From Acinetobacter sp. (GTDB lineage: Bacteria; Pseudomonadota; Gammaproteobacteria; Pseudomonadales; Moraxellaceae), in contig JASLJB010000347.1 in assembly GCA_030152605.1 (NCBI GenBank), forward strand, positions 1 to 16,571: a stretch of DNA of 16,571 bases, in the 5' to 3' direction. The translations under genes were made by a program, and so were the position numbers. Shown here piece after piece: positions 6,896 to 13,959 of this stretch; within the stretch, counting starts at the first letter, position 1; each line of letters begins with the position of its first letter. A model generated the notes under the pieces. It was given only the letters and a program-made list of their open reading frames with translations, was not told the origin of the DNA and made no database searches.

Positions 6896-6973
6896 GTATA
6901 GTGGTTAACTCAAAGTGGATACCAAGTTAGGTGTTTTGCTTTCGCTGTGGGTAAAAATAATACTGTGATTTCT

Positions 6974-6990
6974 ACGACATCTTGTGTCGT
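6974..6990 (+). other. short hairpin upstream of the radical SAM gene
   Basis: ACGACA-TCTTG-TGTCGT is a perfect 6-bp stem followed by TTTTAATG. It could be a weak terminator for readthrough from the repeat region or part of the promoter architecture. Its function is unknown. Confidence 0.3.
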
Positions 6991-7063
6991 TTTAATGATA
7001 ACTAACCCGAAACCTGTGTTGTTTTTTTATACAATAGACGTTCCGCCATGTTGTGAAATTGCT

Positions 7064-8323
7064 ATGTCTGATCGTATCCGTGAAAAACTGCAAATTTTAG
7101 CTGATGCTGCCAAATACGATGTTTCATGTTCATCGAGCGGTAGCAATCGTAAAAATAAAGACAAAGGCCTCGGCAATACCGGCTCTGGTATTTGTCATAG
7201 CTATACCGAAGATGGGCGTTGTGTATCGCTGCTGAAAATTTTGTTTTCTAATGTCTGTATCTATGACTGCGCTTATTGTGTGTCGCGGCGTTCGAATGAT
7301 GTGAAACGCGCAGCGTTTACCGTGCAAGAGGTGGTTGATTTGACCATCAATTTTTATCGGCGTAATTATATCGAGGGACTGTTTCTGAGTTCGGGAATCT
7401 TTAAGTCTGCTGATCACACCATGGAACGTATGTTACAGGTGGTGAAGAAGCTACGCCTTGAAGAAAACTTTAATGGCTATATCCACCTGAAAACCATTCC
7501 GGGTGCAGCGCCTGAGTTGATCACTGAAGCAGGACTGTATGCCGATCGGATGAGTATTAACTTAGAAATGCCGACCGCCGCTGGTCTGCAACGTTTTGCA
7601 CCTGAGAAGAACCATCAGGAAGTGCAAAAGGACTTAGGGATCGTGCGTGATCGCTTGATCCAACTCAAAGATGAGTCACAACTGATCAAGTCGGTACCGA
7701 AGTTTGTCCCCGCAGGGCAGACCACACAAATGGTGGTCGGTGCAGCAGATGAAACCGATCAAGATGTGATCTTGATGGCGGATCGGCACTATAAGGAATT
7801 TAAACTAAAACGGGTGTACTACTCAGGGTATATCCCGATCAATGCTACAGAGCACGCCTTACCGGCATTGGGTTCTGCACCGCCATTGCTGCGAGAAAAC
7901 CGTTTGTATCAGTCGGATTGGTTGATGCGTTTTTATGGGTTTTCTGCCACAGAACTGGTGAACGATGCGCATCCCAATTTGGACTTAGATGTCGATCCAA
8001 AACTGTCTTGGGCACTACGCCATCCAGAGCAGTTTCCAGTCGATATCAATCGTGCTGAATATCGCATGATTTTACGTGTGCCTGGCATCGGGGTGCGCTC
8101 TGCCAAGAAGATCATACAGGCCAGACGCTTCGGCAAGATTCATGTGGATCAGTTAAAACGCATGGGCATCGCCTATTCGCGCGCGCAACATTTTATTTAT
8201 TGCGTCGATAGTCCGCGCCTGCATCCAGATCGTCAACCGAGTCAGATCCGACAACAGATCTTGCAGTCAGGTCAATCCAAATACACCCAACAACTGTCAC
8301 CACAGTTAGGCTTTGGGTTTTAG
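7064..8323 (+). CDS. putative DNA modification/repair radical SAM protein (TIGR03916-like)
   Basis: A 419-residue radical SAM enzyme. The [4Fe-4S] cluster motif is C65-x3-C69-x2-C72 within N-V-C-I-Y-D-C-A-Y-C. Before it is a cysteine-containing region with C22, C44 and C53 (S-G-I-C-H-S-Y and G-R-C-V-S-L-L-K). The core barrel covers about 55-290. The C-terminus has a helix-hairpin-helix-like segment, P340-G-I-G-V-R-S-A-K-K, a non-specific DNA-binding motif. This architecture matches the family annotated as putative DNA modification/repair radical SAM protein, whose reaction is not established. An in-frame GTG at 6947 would add 39 residues, but the M-S-D-R-I-R-E-K-L start at 7064 fits the family, and a TACAAT -10-like box at 7030-7035 lies inside that extension. 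The partner DUF4130 gene starts 2 nt after the stop. Substrate unknown. Confidence 0.85.
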   Translation: MSDRIREKLQILADAAKYDVSCSSSGSNRKNKDKGLGNTGSGICHSYTEDGRCVSLLKILFSNVCIYDCAYCVSRRSNDVKRAAFTVQEVVDLTINFYRRNYIEGLFLSSGIFKSADHTMERMLQVVKKLRLEENFNGYIHLKTIPGAAPELITEAGLYADRMSINLEMPTAAGLQRFAPEKNHQEVQKDLGIVRDRLIQLKDESQLIKSVPKFVPAGQTTQMVVGAADETDQDVILMADRHYKEFKLKRVYYSGYIPINATEHALPALGSAPPLLRENRLYQSDWLMRFYGFSATELVNDAHPNLDLDVDPKLSWALRHPEQFPVDINRAEYRMILRVPGIGVRSAKKIIQARRFGKIHVDQLKRMGIAYSRAQHFIYCVDSPRLHPDRQPSQIRQQILQSGQSKYTQQLSPQLGFGF

Positions 8324-8325
8324 GC

Positions 8326-9102
8326 ATGCCGCAGTATCGTTTTGACGGCAGTATGATGGGATTGCTCAGTTGCATTTATCGCGCTTTTGCTTTTAAAGAG
8401 TTTGCCGTGCAAGTGACTGCCACGCAGCAACAGGCAGGATTGTTTGATGAGGTGATCGAGGTTGCGGCCAATGAGGCACAGGCAAAACGAGTTTGGAGCG
8501 GACTGACTCAGCGTCTGTCGAGTTCAGCACTGCGCCGTTTTCATTATTGTTTTTTATCCGAGCAGGATCAGGCTTTTCAGCATCTATTTGGCTTTGCGGT
8601 CTATGTGTTCCAGTCAAAGCAGTCGGTGGAAAAAGACTATGGCCATGCCGATGTACTGGCCGTATCGCAGTGGGCCAAACAAGTCGGGCGGGAAAAACAT
8701 CGCATGGAAGCATTTGTACGCTTCAAGAAAACCCGTGATGGGATTTATCTCGGCTTGGTGCGACCTGACTTTAATGTATTACCGATCATTGAACGGCATT
8801 TTAAAGCCCGTTACCAAGATCAAAAATGGTTGATCTATGACGAGCAACGCCGCTATGGGATTTTTTATGACTTGCAACACGTGCATCAGGTTGATCTTGA
8901 TGCGCATCAAATAGATCATCATATCGACACTGGACGGAGTCAGCAGTTTAGTGTCGAGTTAGATGCAGATGAAGCGCATTATGATCAGTTATGGAAAGAC
9001 TATTTTAAAAGCGTCAATATTAGCGCCAGACAAAACATTAAGCTGCATATTCAATATGTGCCCAAGCGTTACTGGCGCTATATGAATGAAAAAATCATCT
9101 AA
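8326..9102 (+). CDS. DUF4130 (TIGR03915-like) DNA metabolism protein
   Basis: A 258-residue protein recognised as the usual partner of the preceding radical SAM protein. Conserved family blocks are visible: R122-E-K-H-R-M-E-A-F-V-R-F133, P147-D-F-N-V-L-P-I-I-E-R-H-F159, W223-K-D-Y-F-K followed by S-V-N-I-x-x-R-x-N, and the C-terminal P-K-R-Y-W-R-Y-M segment at 246-253. In other bacteria this domain also occurs fused or adjacent to UdgX-type uracil-DNA glycosylase, which is why a role in DNA repair is suspected; no biochemical activity is assigned. The ATG at 8326 is 2 nt after the radical SAM stop, implying translational coupling. Many basic and aromatic residues would suit nucleic-acid contact (inference). 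It ends 12 bp from the convergent transporter gene. No UdgX gene is seen in this window. Confidence 0.85.
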   Translation: MPQYRFDGSMMGLLSCIYRAFAFKEFAVQVTATQQQAGLFDEVIEVAANEAQAKRVWSGLTQRLSSSALRRFHYCFLSEQDQAFQHLFGFAVYVFQSKQSVEKDYGHADVLAVSQWAKQVGREKHRMEAFVRFKKTRDGIYLGLVRPDFNVLPIIERHFKARYQDQKWLIYDEQRRYGIFYDLQHVHQVDLDAHQIDHHIDTGRSQQFSVELDADEAHYDQLWKDYFKSVNISARQNIKLHIQYVPKRYWRYMNEKII

Positions 9103-9114
9103 GCCCGTGATGGT

Positions 9115-9816
9115 TTAAATCGGCGCAACTTGGAACATCGAACCGATCCAGCTGGAAAATGCCATGGCCAAGATGCCCCAAACACAGACGCGAATACTGC
9201 CTTTGAGCATGGACGTGCCAGCATAATAGCTGGATACCGCGCCCAATAAGGCCAAGGACAATACCCCCACGATCATCACGGTCCAAGACAGATAGGCTTC
9301 GGGACTGATGATGATCGACAGCATTGGAAACAGCGCACCCAAGGAAAACGATATTGCCGAAGAGCCTGCTGCTTGTAAGGGTTTGGCAGAGGTCACCTCA
9401 TTGATGCCGATCTCATCACGCGCATGCGTGCCCAAAGCATCTTTGGCGGTCAGTTGCACCGCGACTTCATGAGCCAAATCAGGATCAAGGCCCCGATGAA
9501 TATAAATATTGGTCAGCTCTTTCAGTTCAAGATGCGGATTATGTTTAAGCTCTCGGGCTTCTATTTTTAAATCTGCTTCCTCAATATCCGACTGTGATTT
9601 CACCGAAATATATTCACCGGCTGCCATCGAGGTGGCACCAGAGATCAGACCGGCAATACAGGTGATTAAGAGCACTTGTGAAGATGCGCCACTGGCTGCC
9701 ATGCCCATCACCAAACTGGTGACTGAAATTATGCCATCATTTGCACCCAAGACCGATGCGCGTAACCAACCTGCGCGGTGGATAAAATGTGGTTCGTGGT
9801 GTTGAGAAAAAGACAT
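9115..9816 (-). CDS. VIT1/CCC1-family divalent metal transporter
   Basis: A 233-residue membrane protein of the VIT/CCC1 family, which exchanges Fe2+ or Mn2+ for protons. Seen: the first transmembrane helix with the family motif L-G-A-N-D-G-I-I-S at 23-31 (D27 lies at the conserved transport position), TM2 ending in M63-A-A-G-E-Y-I-S, then an acidic, helical cytoplasmic metal-binding region at about 67-125 rich in Glu (E78, E79, E85, E88), then three C-terminal helices from about residue 145. The length is typical of bacterial members. The ATG at 9816 has only a weak ribosome-binding site. The gene is convergent with the DUF4130 gene with a 12-bp gap. In bacteria the metal and direction are usually unproven; iron or manganese export is the likely role. 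Confidence 0.88.
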   Translation of the reverse strand: MSFSQHHEPHFIHRAGWLRASVLGANDGIISVTSLVMGMAASGASSQVLLITCIAGLISGATSMAAGEYISVKSQSDIEEADLKIEARELKHNPHLELKELTNIYIHRGLDPDLAHEVAVQLTAKDALGTHARDEIGINEVTSAKPLQAAGSSAISFSLGALFPMLSIIISPEAYLSWTVMIVGVLSLALLGAVSSYYAGTSMLKGSIRVCVWGILAMAFSSWIGSMFQVAPI

Positions 9817-9993
9817 AGCAAAGTTAACTCAAAACTCGGTGCGGCTACTTTAGCTTGATTATCATCACATTACCAACCCGCCCAGTGTTTGAAGACTTTA
9901 TTTATTAACATTGTGTGACATGAGTGGGTAAATGTGGCTGCAATGATTTTCACTCTCTTTTGTGAGTAGCATTTGACCAGATTGACCTGTGTG

Positions 9994-10033
9994 CCTCGCC
10001 AAAGACGCCCTATGGATAGGGCTGTGAGCGGGG
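9994..10033. other. two-part hairpin with internal loop
   Basis: Outer stem CCTCGC (9994-9999) with GCGGGG (10028-10033, one G-T pair), an internal loop of 7 and 5 nt, and inner hairpin GCCCTA-TGGA-TAGGGC (10007-10022). No T-tract follows. It could be a structured RNA element or a weak terminator; no known riboswitch class was recognised. Confidence 0.35.
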
Positions 10034-10086
10034 TTTAATTTCTTTGCAAGAGCGTGAGTGGATTCTAAATAAAAGTGACTCTATTT

Positions 10087-10115
10087 TTGAGGATTGTGTA
10101 TTTAGATTAAATAAT
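10087..10115 (+). promoter_or_regulatory. possible promoter for the MFS-amidohydrolase operon
   Basis: TTGAGG (10087-10092), 17 nt, then AATAAT (10110-10115). Moderate match to sigma70. Its leader would contain the short open frame and the hairpin at 10222-10242. Confidence 0.3.
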
Positions 10116-10221
10116 AAACATTAGAATAGACATGATACTGCCATGGTTTTGAAACAACTGAAATCCAAGCCTAAACCGGTGCGATCAGTATTAGCTCCTC
10201 AGGATATTAATGTCCCTTGAG

Positions 10222-10242
10222 CGCCGCCAATGTAATGCGGCG
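10222..10242 (+). other. leader hairpin before the MFS gene
   Basis: CGCCGC (10222-10227) and GCGGCG (10237-10242) form a 6-bp GC-only stem with a 9-nt loop, starting 2 nt after the stop of the 25-codon frame at 10143-10220. There is no T-tract. Confidence 0.35.
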
Positions 10243-10300
10243 AAGATATAAAGTTCAATCGTTATCTTTAAAATTAAAACATATAACAAGGATGATCTGG

Positions 10301-11596
10301 ATGGAAAAGGATATCAAAAAAAAAGTGATCTCCGCGGTCATAGGCAATACCTTGGAATGGTATGACTTTTTAGTTTATGGCTTCTTGGCGACCACCATCG
10401 CAAAATTGTTTTTCCCTGAAAAAAATGAACTCACTTCATTGTTACTGGCCCTCGGTACTTTTGGCGTGGGCTTCCTCATGCGCCCAGTGGGTGGGATTTT
10501 GATTGGTTACTATGCCGATAAGCATGGTCGAAAGGCAGCACTGCTGTTGATTATCGCCATGATGACGGTGGCGGTGGCCATGATCGCTTTTGCACCCACT
10601 GCAGCCAGTATCGGCGTTGCGGCGCCGATCCTGATCGTGATCGCACGTATGCTACAAGGTTTCTCAGCAGGCGGTGAGTACGCCAGTTCAACTGCCTTTG
10701 TGGTTGAGGCGGCCCCGGCAGATCGCAAAGGGCTGTATGGATCTTGGCAGTTTTTTGGCCAATGTCTGGCTGTGCTGTGTGGTTCTGCGATCGCAGCAGC
10801 CGTAAATCATTTTATGACCGTGGAAACCTTGGAGTCTTGGGGCTGGCGCCTACCGTTTATTTTCGGTTTGTTGATCTGTCCGGTGGGCTTATGGATTCGT
10901 AGTCATCTTGATGAAAATGAAGAATATGTCACCTCTAAGGCCGCAGCTAAAAACAGTACTGCGACGATTCGGCACACGGTCAGTAGCTCAATCAAAGAAA
11001 TTCTACTCAGTATGGGGCTGACCATCAGTGCAACTGCTGCGTTCTATGTGGTCTTAGTGAATACCCCGACCTTTGCACATACCAAACTGGGTCTGAAGAT
11101 GGGCGATGTGCTGTTTATTCAGGCGCTGGCAGTGACGATCATGATGATCGTGATTCCGTTGGCGGGCTTGGTTTCTGATCGTGTTGGGCGTAAACCTGTG
11201 CTGATGACGGGTCTACTGATCTTATTGTTTGCGGTATTGCCGTTATATCATTTTGTGATTGCTGAACCCTCTTTGGGGCGTTTGTTTCTGATGCAAGCGG
11301 TACTGTGCACGGGAATTGCAATCATGTTTGGCCCATCGCCGGCCGCGATCTCTGAACAGTTCCATGTTTTGGGACGCACCACCTCGATGTCGATCGCCTA
11401 CAACATGGCGGTGATGCTGTTCGGTGGCTTTGCACCATTTATCGTGACCTGGTTGATCTCAGTCTTCGATCGTACTGCGCCGGCCTATTATCTGATGTTT
11501 GGAGTATTGATCGGGATGCTGGCCGTGCTGAAAATGAAAGAAACCTCACCGAAATTATTTCGTTTTAAAAGCCAACTCAAGACCGCAGTTGAATAG
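10301..11596 (+). CDS. MHS-family MFS metabolite:H+ symporter
   Basis: A 431-residue, 12-TM major facilitator of the metabolite:H+ symporter group, relatives of ShiA, ProP, KgtP and CitA. Diagnostic segments: N-terminal I-G-N-T-L-E-W-Y-D-F-L-V-Y-G at 14-27, R61-P-V-G-G, motif A G69-Y-Y-A-D-K-H-G-R-K78, the MHS motif R116-M-L-Q-G-F-S-A-G-G-E-Y127, and the second motif A, S-D-R-V-G-R-K-P, in the C-terminal half. These carriers import organic acids or zwitterions with protons. The in-frame TTG at 10217 would add 28 residues without membrane or family character; the ATG at 10301 has AAGGA about 9 nt upstream. An amidohydrolase gene follows 59 nt downstream, so the carrier probably imports that enzyme's substrate, an N-acyl or N-aroyl amino acid-like compound (inference). 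Confidence 0.88.
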   Translation: MEKDIKKKVISAVIGNTLEWYDFLVYGFLATTIAKLFFPEKNELTSLLLALGTFGVGFLMRPVGGILIGYYADKHGRKAALLLIIAMMTVAVAMIAFAPTAASIGVAAPILIVIARMLQGFSAGGEYASSTAFVVEAAPADRKGLYGSWQFFGQCLAVLCGSAIAAAVNHFMTVETLESWGWRLPFIFGLLICPVGLWIRSHLDENEEYVTSKAAAKNSTATIRHTVSSSIKEILLSMGLTISATAAFYVVLVNTPTFAHTKLGLKMGDVLFIQALAVTIMMIVIPLAGLVSDRVGRKPVLMTGLLILLFAVLPLYHFVIAEPSLGRLFLMQAVLCTGIAIMFGPSPAAISEQFHVLGRTTSMSIAYNMAVMLFGGFAPFIVTWLISVFDRTAPAYYLMFGVLIGMLAVLKMKETSPKLFRFKSQLKTAVE

Positions 11597-11655
11597 TCGA
11601 TTCAAATCGAGTCGATTAAAAGCTGGGCCCATTAAATAGCAAGGATAGAAAAGAC

Positions 11656-12807
11656 ATGGAATCACATCAATTAGAAAGTTTTATCGCCATTCGGCATCAT
11701 ATCCACCAACATCCTGAGCTTGAGGGAGATACCATCCAGACCGCACAATTGGTTGCGGATCACCTCAGTGCCTATGGCTATAAAGTGCATCGCAATATCG
11801 GGGGGCATGGCGTGGTGGCGGTACTCAAAAAAGGCAAGGGCGCTAAACGTTTGGGGATCCGTGCCGATATGGATGCCTTGCCGATGCAGGAAAAGAACCA
11901 TTTTAGCTATGTCAGTAAAGTCGAGGGCAAGATGCATGCCTGTGGTCACGATGGTCACACCACCATATTGCTCGCGGCGGCAAAACAGATTGCGGAAAAT
12001 ATTGAGTTTAATGGCACCCTGAATTTAATTTTTCAACCTGCAGAAGAAACCCTCTCCGGTGCACGCAGTATGATTGAGCATGGGCTGTTTGAGAAATTTC
12101 CCTGTGATGCGGTCTATGCCTTACACAATATGCCGGGTATTCCGATTGGGACGGTTGCTGTTCAAGACGGCACCATGATGGCGGCGTTGCAAAAAGTGGT
12201 CTGCACCATTAAAGGTCGCGGTGGCCATGGTGGGATTCCAGAACTGACTCATGATCCGATTCCTGCTGCAGCAACGTTTATTCAAGCCCTGCAAACCATC
12301 AAGTCACGCAACCTCGGAGTGCAAGAATATGCGGTGATCAGTGTCGGTTCGATTCATGCGGGGACGGCTTATAACATCATCCCGAATGAGGCCGTGATCC
12401 AAATCAGTATCCGTACCGATACCGAGGCGGTGATGGAGAAAATTACTGAACGCTTAGATCAAATCGCCAAAGGGATTGAATTAAGTTTTAACGTCAACAT
12501 TGACTTGGAACTGGATTATTTGGTTCCGCCGGTGACCAATAGTCGGGTAGAAACCGCAATACTGACAAAAGCGATCACCACACGGCATACCGGTATTGAA
12601 GTACAGCCCTTGCATCAGAAGTTTATGACCTCTGAGGACTTTGCTTTGATGATGGATATGGTGCCGGGCTGTTATTTCTTTTTGGGCAATGGTGAAGGCG
12701 CCTTTCAAGGCTGTTCGATTCACAACGCCTATTATGATTTTAACGATGAAAATATCTTACTTGGCGCCAACTGTTGGACCGCATTGGTCGAAGAATACTT
12801 AGTTTAA
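11656..12807 (+). CDS. M20-family amidohydrolase (hippurate/IAA-amino acid hydrolase type)
   Basis: A 383-residue M20D metallopeptidase-like amidohydrolase. Metal and catalytic residues expected from HipO/ILL2-type enzymes are present: C96 and H98 in H-A-C-G-H-D-G-H, E130-E131 in Q-P-A-E-E-T, H157 in A-L-H-N-M-P-G, and H356 in S-I-H-N. D71 lies in R-A-D-M-D-A-L-P-M. A dimerisation (lid) domain with G-R-G-G-H-G-G is inserted in the middle. Such enzymes hydrolyse N-acyl or N-aroyl amino acids, for example hippurate or indole-3-acetyl-amino acids, to the acid and the amino acid. The ATG at 11656 has AAGGA about 11 nt upstream. Only 59 bp separate it from the MHS transporter, so both form an operon. 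The substrate is not determined by sequence. Confidence 0.88.
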   Translation: MESHQLESFIAIRHHIHQHPELEGDTIQTAQLVADHLSAYGYKVHRNIGGHGVVAVLKKGKGAKRLGIRADMDALPMQEKNHFSYVSKVEGKMHACGHDGHTTILLAAAKQIAENIEFNGTLNLIFQPAEETLSGARSMIEHGLFEKFPCDAVYALHNMPGIPIGTVAVQDGTMMAALQKVVCTIKGRGGHGGIPELTHDPIPAAATFIQALQTIKSRNLGVQEYAVISVGSIHAGTAYNIIPNEAVIQISIRTDTEAVMEKITERLDQIAKGIELSFNVNIDLELDYLVPPVTNSRVETAILTKAITTRHTGIEVQPLHQKFMTSEDFALMMDMVPGCYFFLGNGEGAFQGCSIHNAYYDFNDENILLGANCWTALVEEYLV

Positions 12808-12823
12808 GACCTTGTCTCAGCTG

Positions 12824-12858
12824 CAAATTGGCCAATCCAAGTCGGGTTGGCTGATTTG
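12824..12858 (+). terminator. long hairpin after the amidohydrolase gene
   Basis: CAAATTGGCCAATCC (12824-12838) pairs along its whole length, with three G-U pairs, with GGGTTGGCTGATTTG (12844-12858) around a 5-nt loop. It starts 17 nt after the stop codon. It lacks a T-tract, so it may protect the 3' end or be Rho-assisted rather than act as an intrinsic terminator. Confidence 0.45.
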
Positions 12859-12870
12859 TATCAGCGACAG

Positions 12871-12899
12871 TTGGTTTGCTAGCGCATAGTTATTACAAT
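12871..12899 (+). promoter_or_regulatory. sigma70 promoter for the DUF1653 gene
   Basis: TTGGTT (12871-12876), a 17-nt spacer and TACAAT (12894-12899) read toward the ATG at 12933. The upstream in-frame TTG at 12876 falls inside this promoter, so it is not the start codon. Confidence 0.55.
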
Positions 12900-12932
12900 A
12901 GCTTTCACTTATTTCATCAGGTTGTTGATCAC

Positions 12933-13154
12933 ATGCAAATCAAACGCGGGATTTATCGTCACTATAAAGGCCAGCTTTATCAAGTGTTTCATGTTGCAAA
13001 ACATAGTGAAACCGAAGAAGAACATGTGGTATATCAGTGTTTATATGCAGATTATTCAATCTGGATTCGACCATTAAGTATGTTTGTTGAGCAGGTGAGC
13101 TTGGCGGATGGTACACAGATACCCCGCTTTAAGCTTGAACAGGAAGTGGCCTAG
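12933..13154 (+). CDS. DUF1653 domain protein
   Basis: A small 73-residue protein that is a complete DUF1653 domain. Conserved elements are the opening K-R-G-I-Y-R-H-Y-K-G at 4-13, Y-Q-V, A-x-H-S-E-T-E-E, V-V-Y-Q-x-L-Y, the W-I-R-P-x-x-M-F-x-E-x-V segment and the terminal P-R-F. The fold is a small beta-barrel-like domain of unknown function. The ATG at 12933 is supported by the promoter ending at 12899 and an AGG ribosome-binding site 11 nt upstream. It lies between the amidohydrolase and the methyltransferase genes with its own promoter, so it need not be functionally linked to either. Confidence 0.85.
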   Translation: MQIKRGIYRHYKGQLYQVFHVAKHSETEEEHVVYQCLYADYSIWIRPLSMFVEQVSLADGTQIPRFKLEQEVA

Positions 13155-13237
13155 TTGTATCGCAGCATGTCATTGGATTGACCTCAATGGATGGCATGCT
13201 GATAGGCTGATGCAACGTTCAGAGGGAAATGAGTGTC

Positions 13238-13834
13238 ATGAGTTTAAGTACAGGTTTTATTGATCGTATTACTGAGCTGTATCGCAGCTTTATGCAGCAT
13301 GATGCCCAGCAAGCAGATCGCATTAAGCGTTATCGAAATATTGAGCCAGATTCGGCGCAATACATCGCTATGCTGATTCGCATCCAACAATCACAGCGGA
13401 TTTTAGAAATCGGCACATCAACCGGATATTCCACACTGTGGATGGCAGATGCGCTTAAAGTCAGCGCTGGTCGATTGACCACCTTGGAAATTGAGGCCAG
13501 TCGTACTGCGCAGGCCAAACAATATGCCACAGAGTTGGGCTTGGATGATGTGATTGATTTTTGGGTAGGGGATGCACAGGATTATTTGAGCAATGCGCAT
13601 CAGCAACATTTTGATTTGATTTTGCTGGATGCAGAGCGCGATGCTTATGTCAGCTATTGGCCCTATTTAAAGCAGATGCTCAGCCAGGCCGGGCAGGTGC
13701 TGATCGTGGACAATGTGATTTCACATGCTGCAGAAGTGCAGGATTTCATGAACATTATCAAACAAGATCAGCGCTTTATGAGCACGACACTGTCCCTTGG
13801 ATCAGGACTCTTTATCGTGACTGTAAAGTCCTAA
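13238..13834 (+). CDS. class I SAM-dependent O-methyltransferase
   Basis: A 198-residue methyltransferase of the O-methyltransferase family 3 (caffeoyl-CoA/catechol OMT type). Motif I is I-L-E-I-G-T-S-T-G-Y-S-T-L-W at 55-68, the SAM-ribose acidic residue is in T-L-E around 85, and the metal/catalytic-type motif is L-L-D131-A-E-R-D-A-Y. A second conserved stretch, V-D-N-V, follows. The family moves a methyl group from SAM to a hydroxyl, often a catechol, with Mg2+; the acceptor here is unknown. Two ATGs are in frame: 13229 lies only 2 nt after the AGAGGG ribosome-binding site, while 13238 has 11 nt spacing and is preferred. The gene is convergent with ahpC and shares its terminator. Confidence 0.85.
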   Translation: MSLSTGFIDRITELYRSFMQHDAQQADRIKRYRNIEPDSAQYIAMLIRIQQSQRILEIGTSTGYSTLWMADALKVSAGRLTTLEIEASRTAQAKQYATELGLDDVIDFWVGDAQDYLSNAHQQHFDLILLDAERDAYVSYWPYLKQMLSQAGQVLIVDNVISHAAEVQDFMNIIKQDQRFMSTTLSLGSGLFIVTVKS

Positions 13835-13895
13835 GCCGCTTGAGATCATAGGACATCACAATTTGGCTCAAAAGCAATTTGTATGCGTCAAACAG

Positions 13896-13924
13896 CAAAA
13901 ACCACGTCTAAGACGTGGTTTTTG
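13896..13924. terminator. bidirectional intrinsic terminator between the methyltransferase gene and ahpC
   Basis: CAAAAACCACGTC (13896-13908), a 3-nt loop TAA and GACGTGGTTTTTG (13912-13924) form a perfect 13-bp stem. On either strand the GC-rich upper stem is followed by a T-run, so it should stop both converging transcripts. Confidence 0.9.
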
Positions 13925-13959
13925 TTTGTATTGCAATTCAATACGCGCTAATCACAAGA

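Larger units (their letters stand above)
6096..7063. other. repeat-rich gene-free region between divergent genes
   Basis: About 970 bp without a convincing gene, between the divergent nitronate monooxygenase and radical SAM genes. It holds two collinear copies of an about 200-bp structured repeat (6177-6380 and 6689-6895), A/T-centred palindromes, and nested inverted repeats. Short inverted copies of a related 14-bp motif flank it: CACAGCGAAGCAAA at 6141-6154, and on the other strand near 6934-6949 with one inserted base. No tRNA-like or protein-coding pattern was recognised. The last part, 6990-7063, probably carries the radical SAM promoter. Confidence 0.6.
9817..10300. other. intergenic region between the VIT and MFS genes
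   Basis: 484 bp between divergent genes. It holds a two-part hairpin at 9994-10033, a possible promoter at 10087-10115, a 25-codon open frame (10143-10220, ATG to TGA, no clear ribosome-binding site) and a GC-rich hairpin at 10222-10242. No longer coding sequence was recognised. Confidence 0.5.

Noticed and set aside
6974..6990. SOS-type operator for the radical SAM operon
   Set aside because: ACGACA-N5-TGTCGT does not match a LexA box or the SOS motifs known for Acinetobacter well enough to claim it.
6947..7063. GTG-initiated 39-residue N-terminal extension of the radical SAM protein
   Set aside because: The extension does not resemble the family, overlaps a hairpin and a likely -10 box, and the ATG at 7064 gives the usual family start.
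9994..10033. Known riboswitch (fluoride, guanidine or similar)
   Set aside because: No conserved class-specific sequence was recognised; only base pairing is visible.
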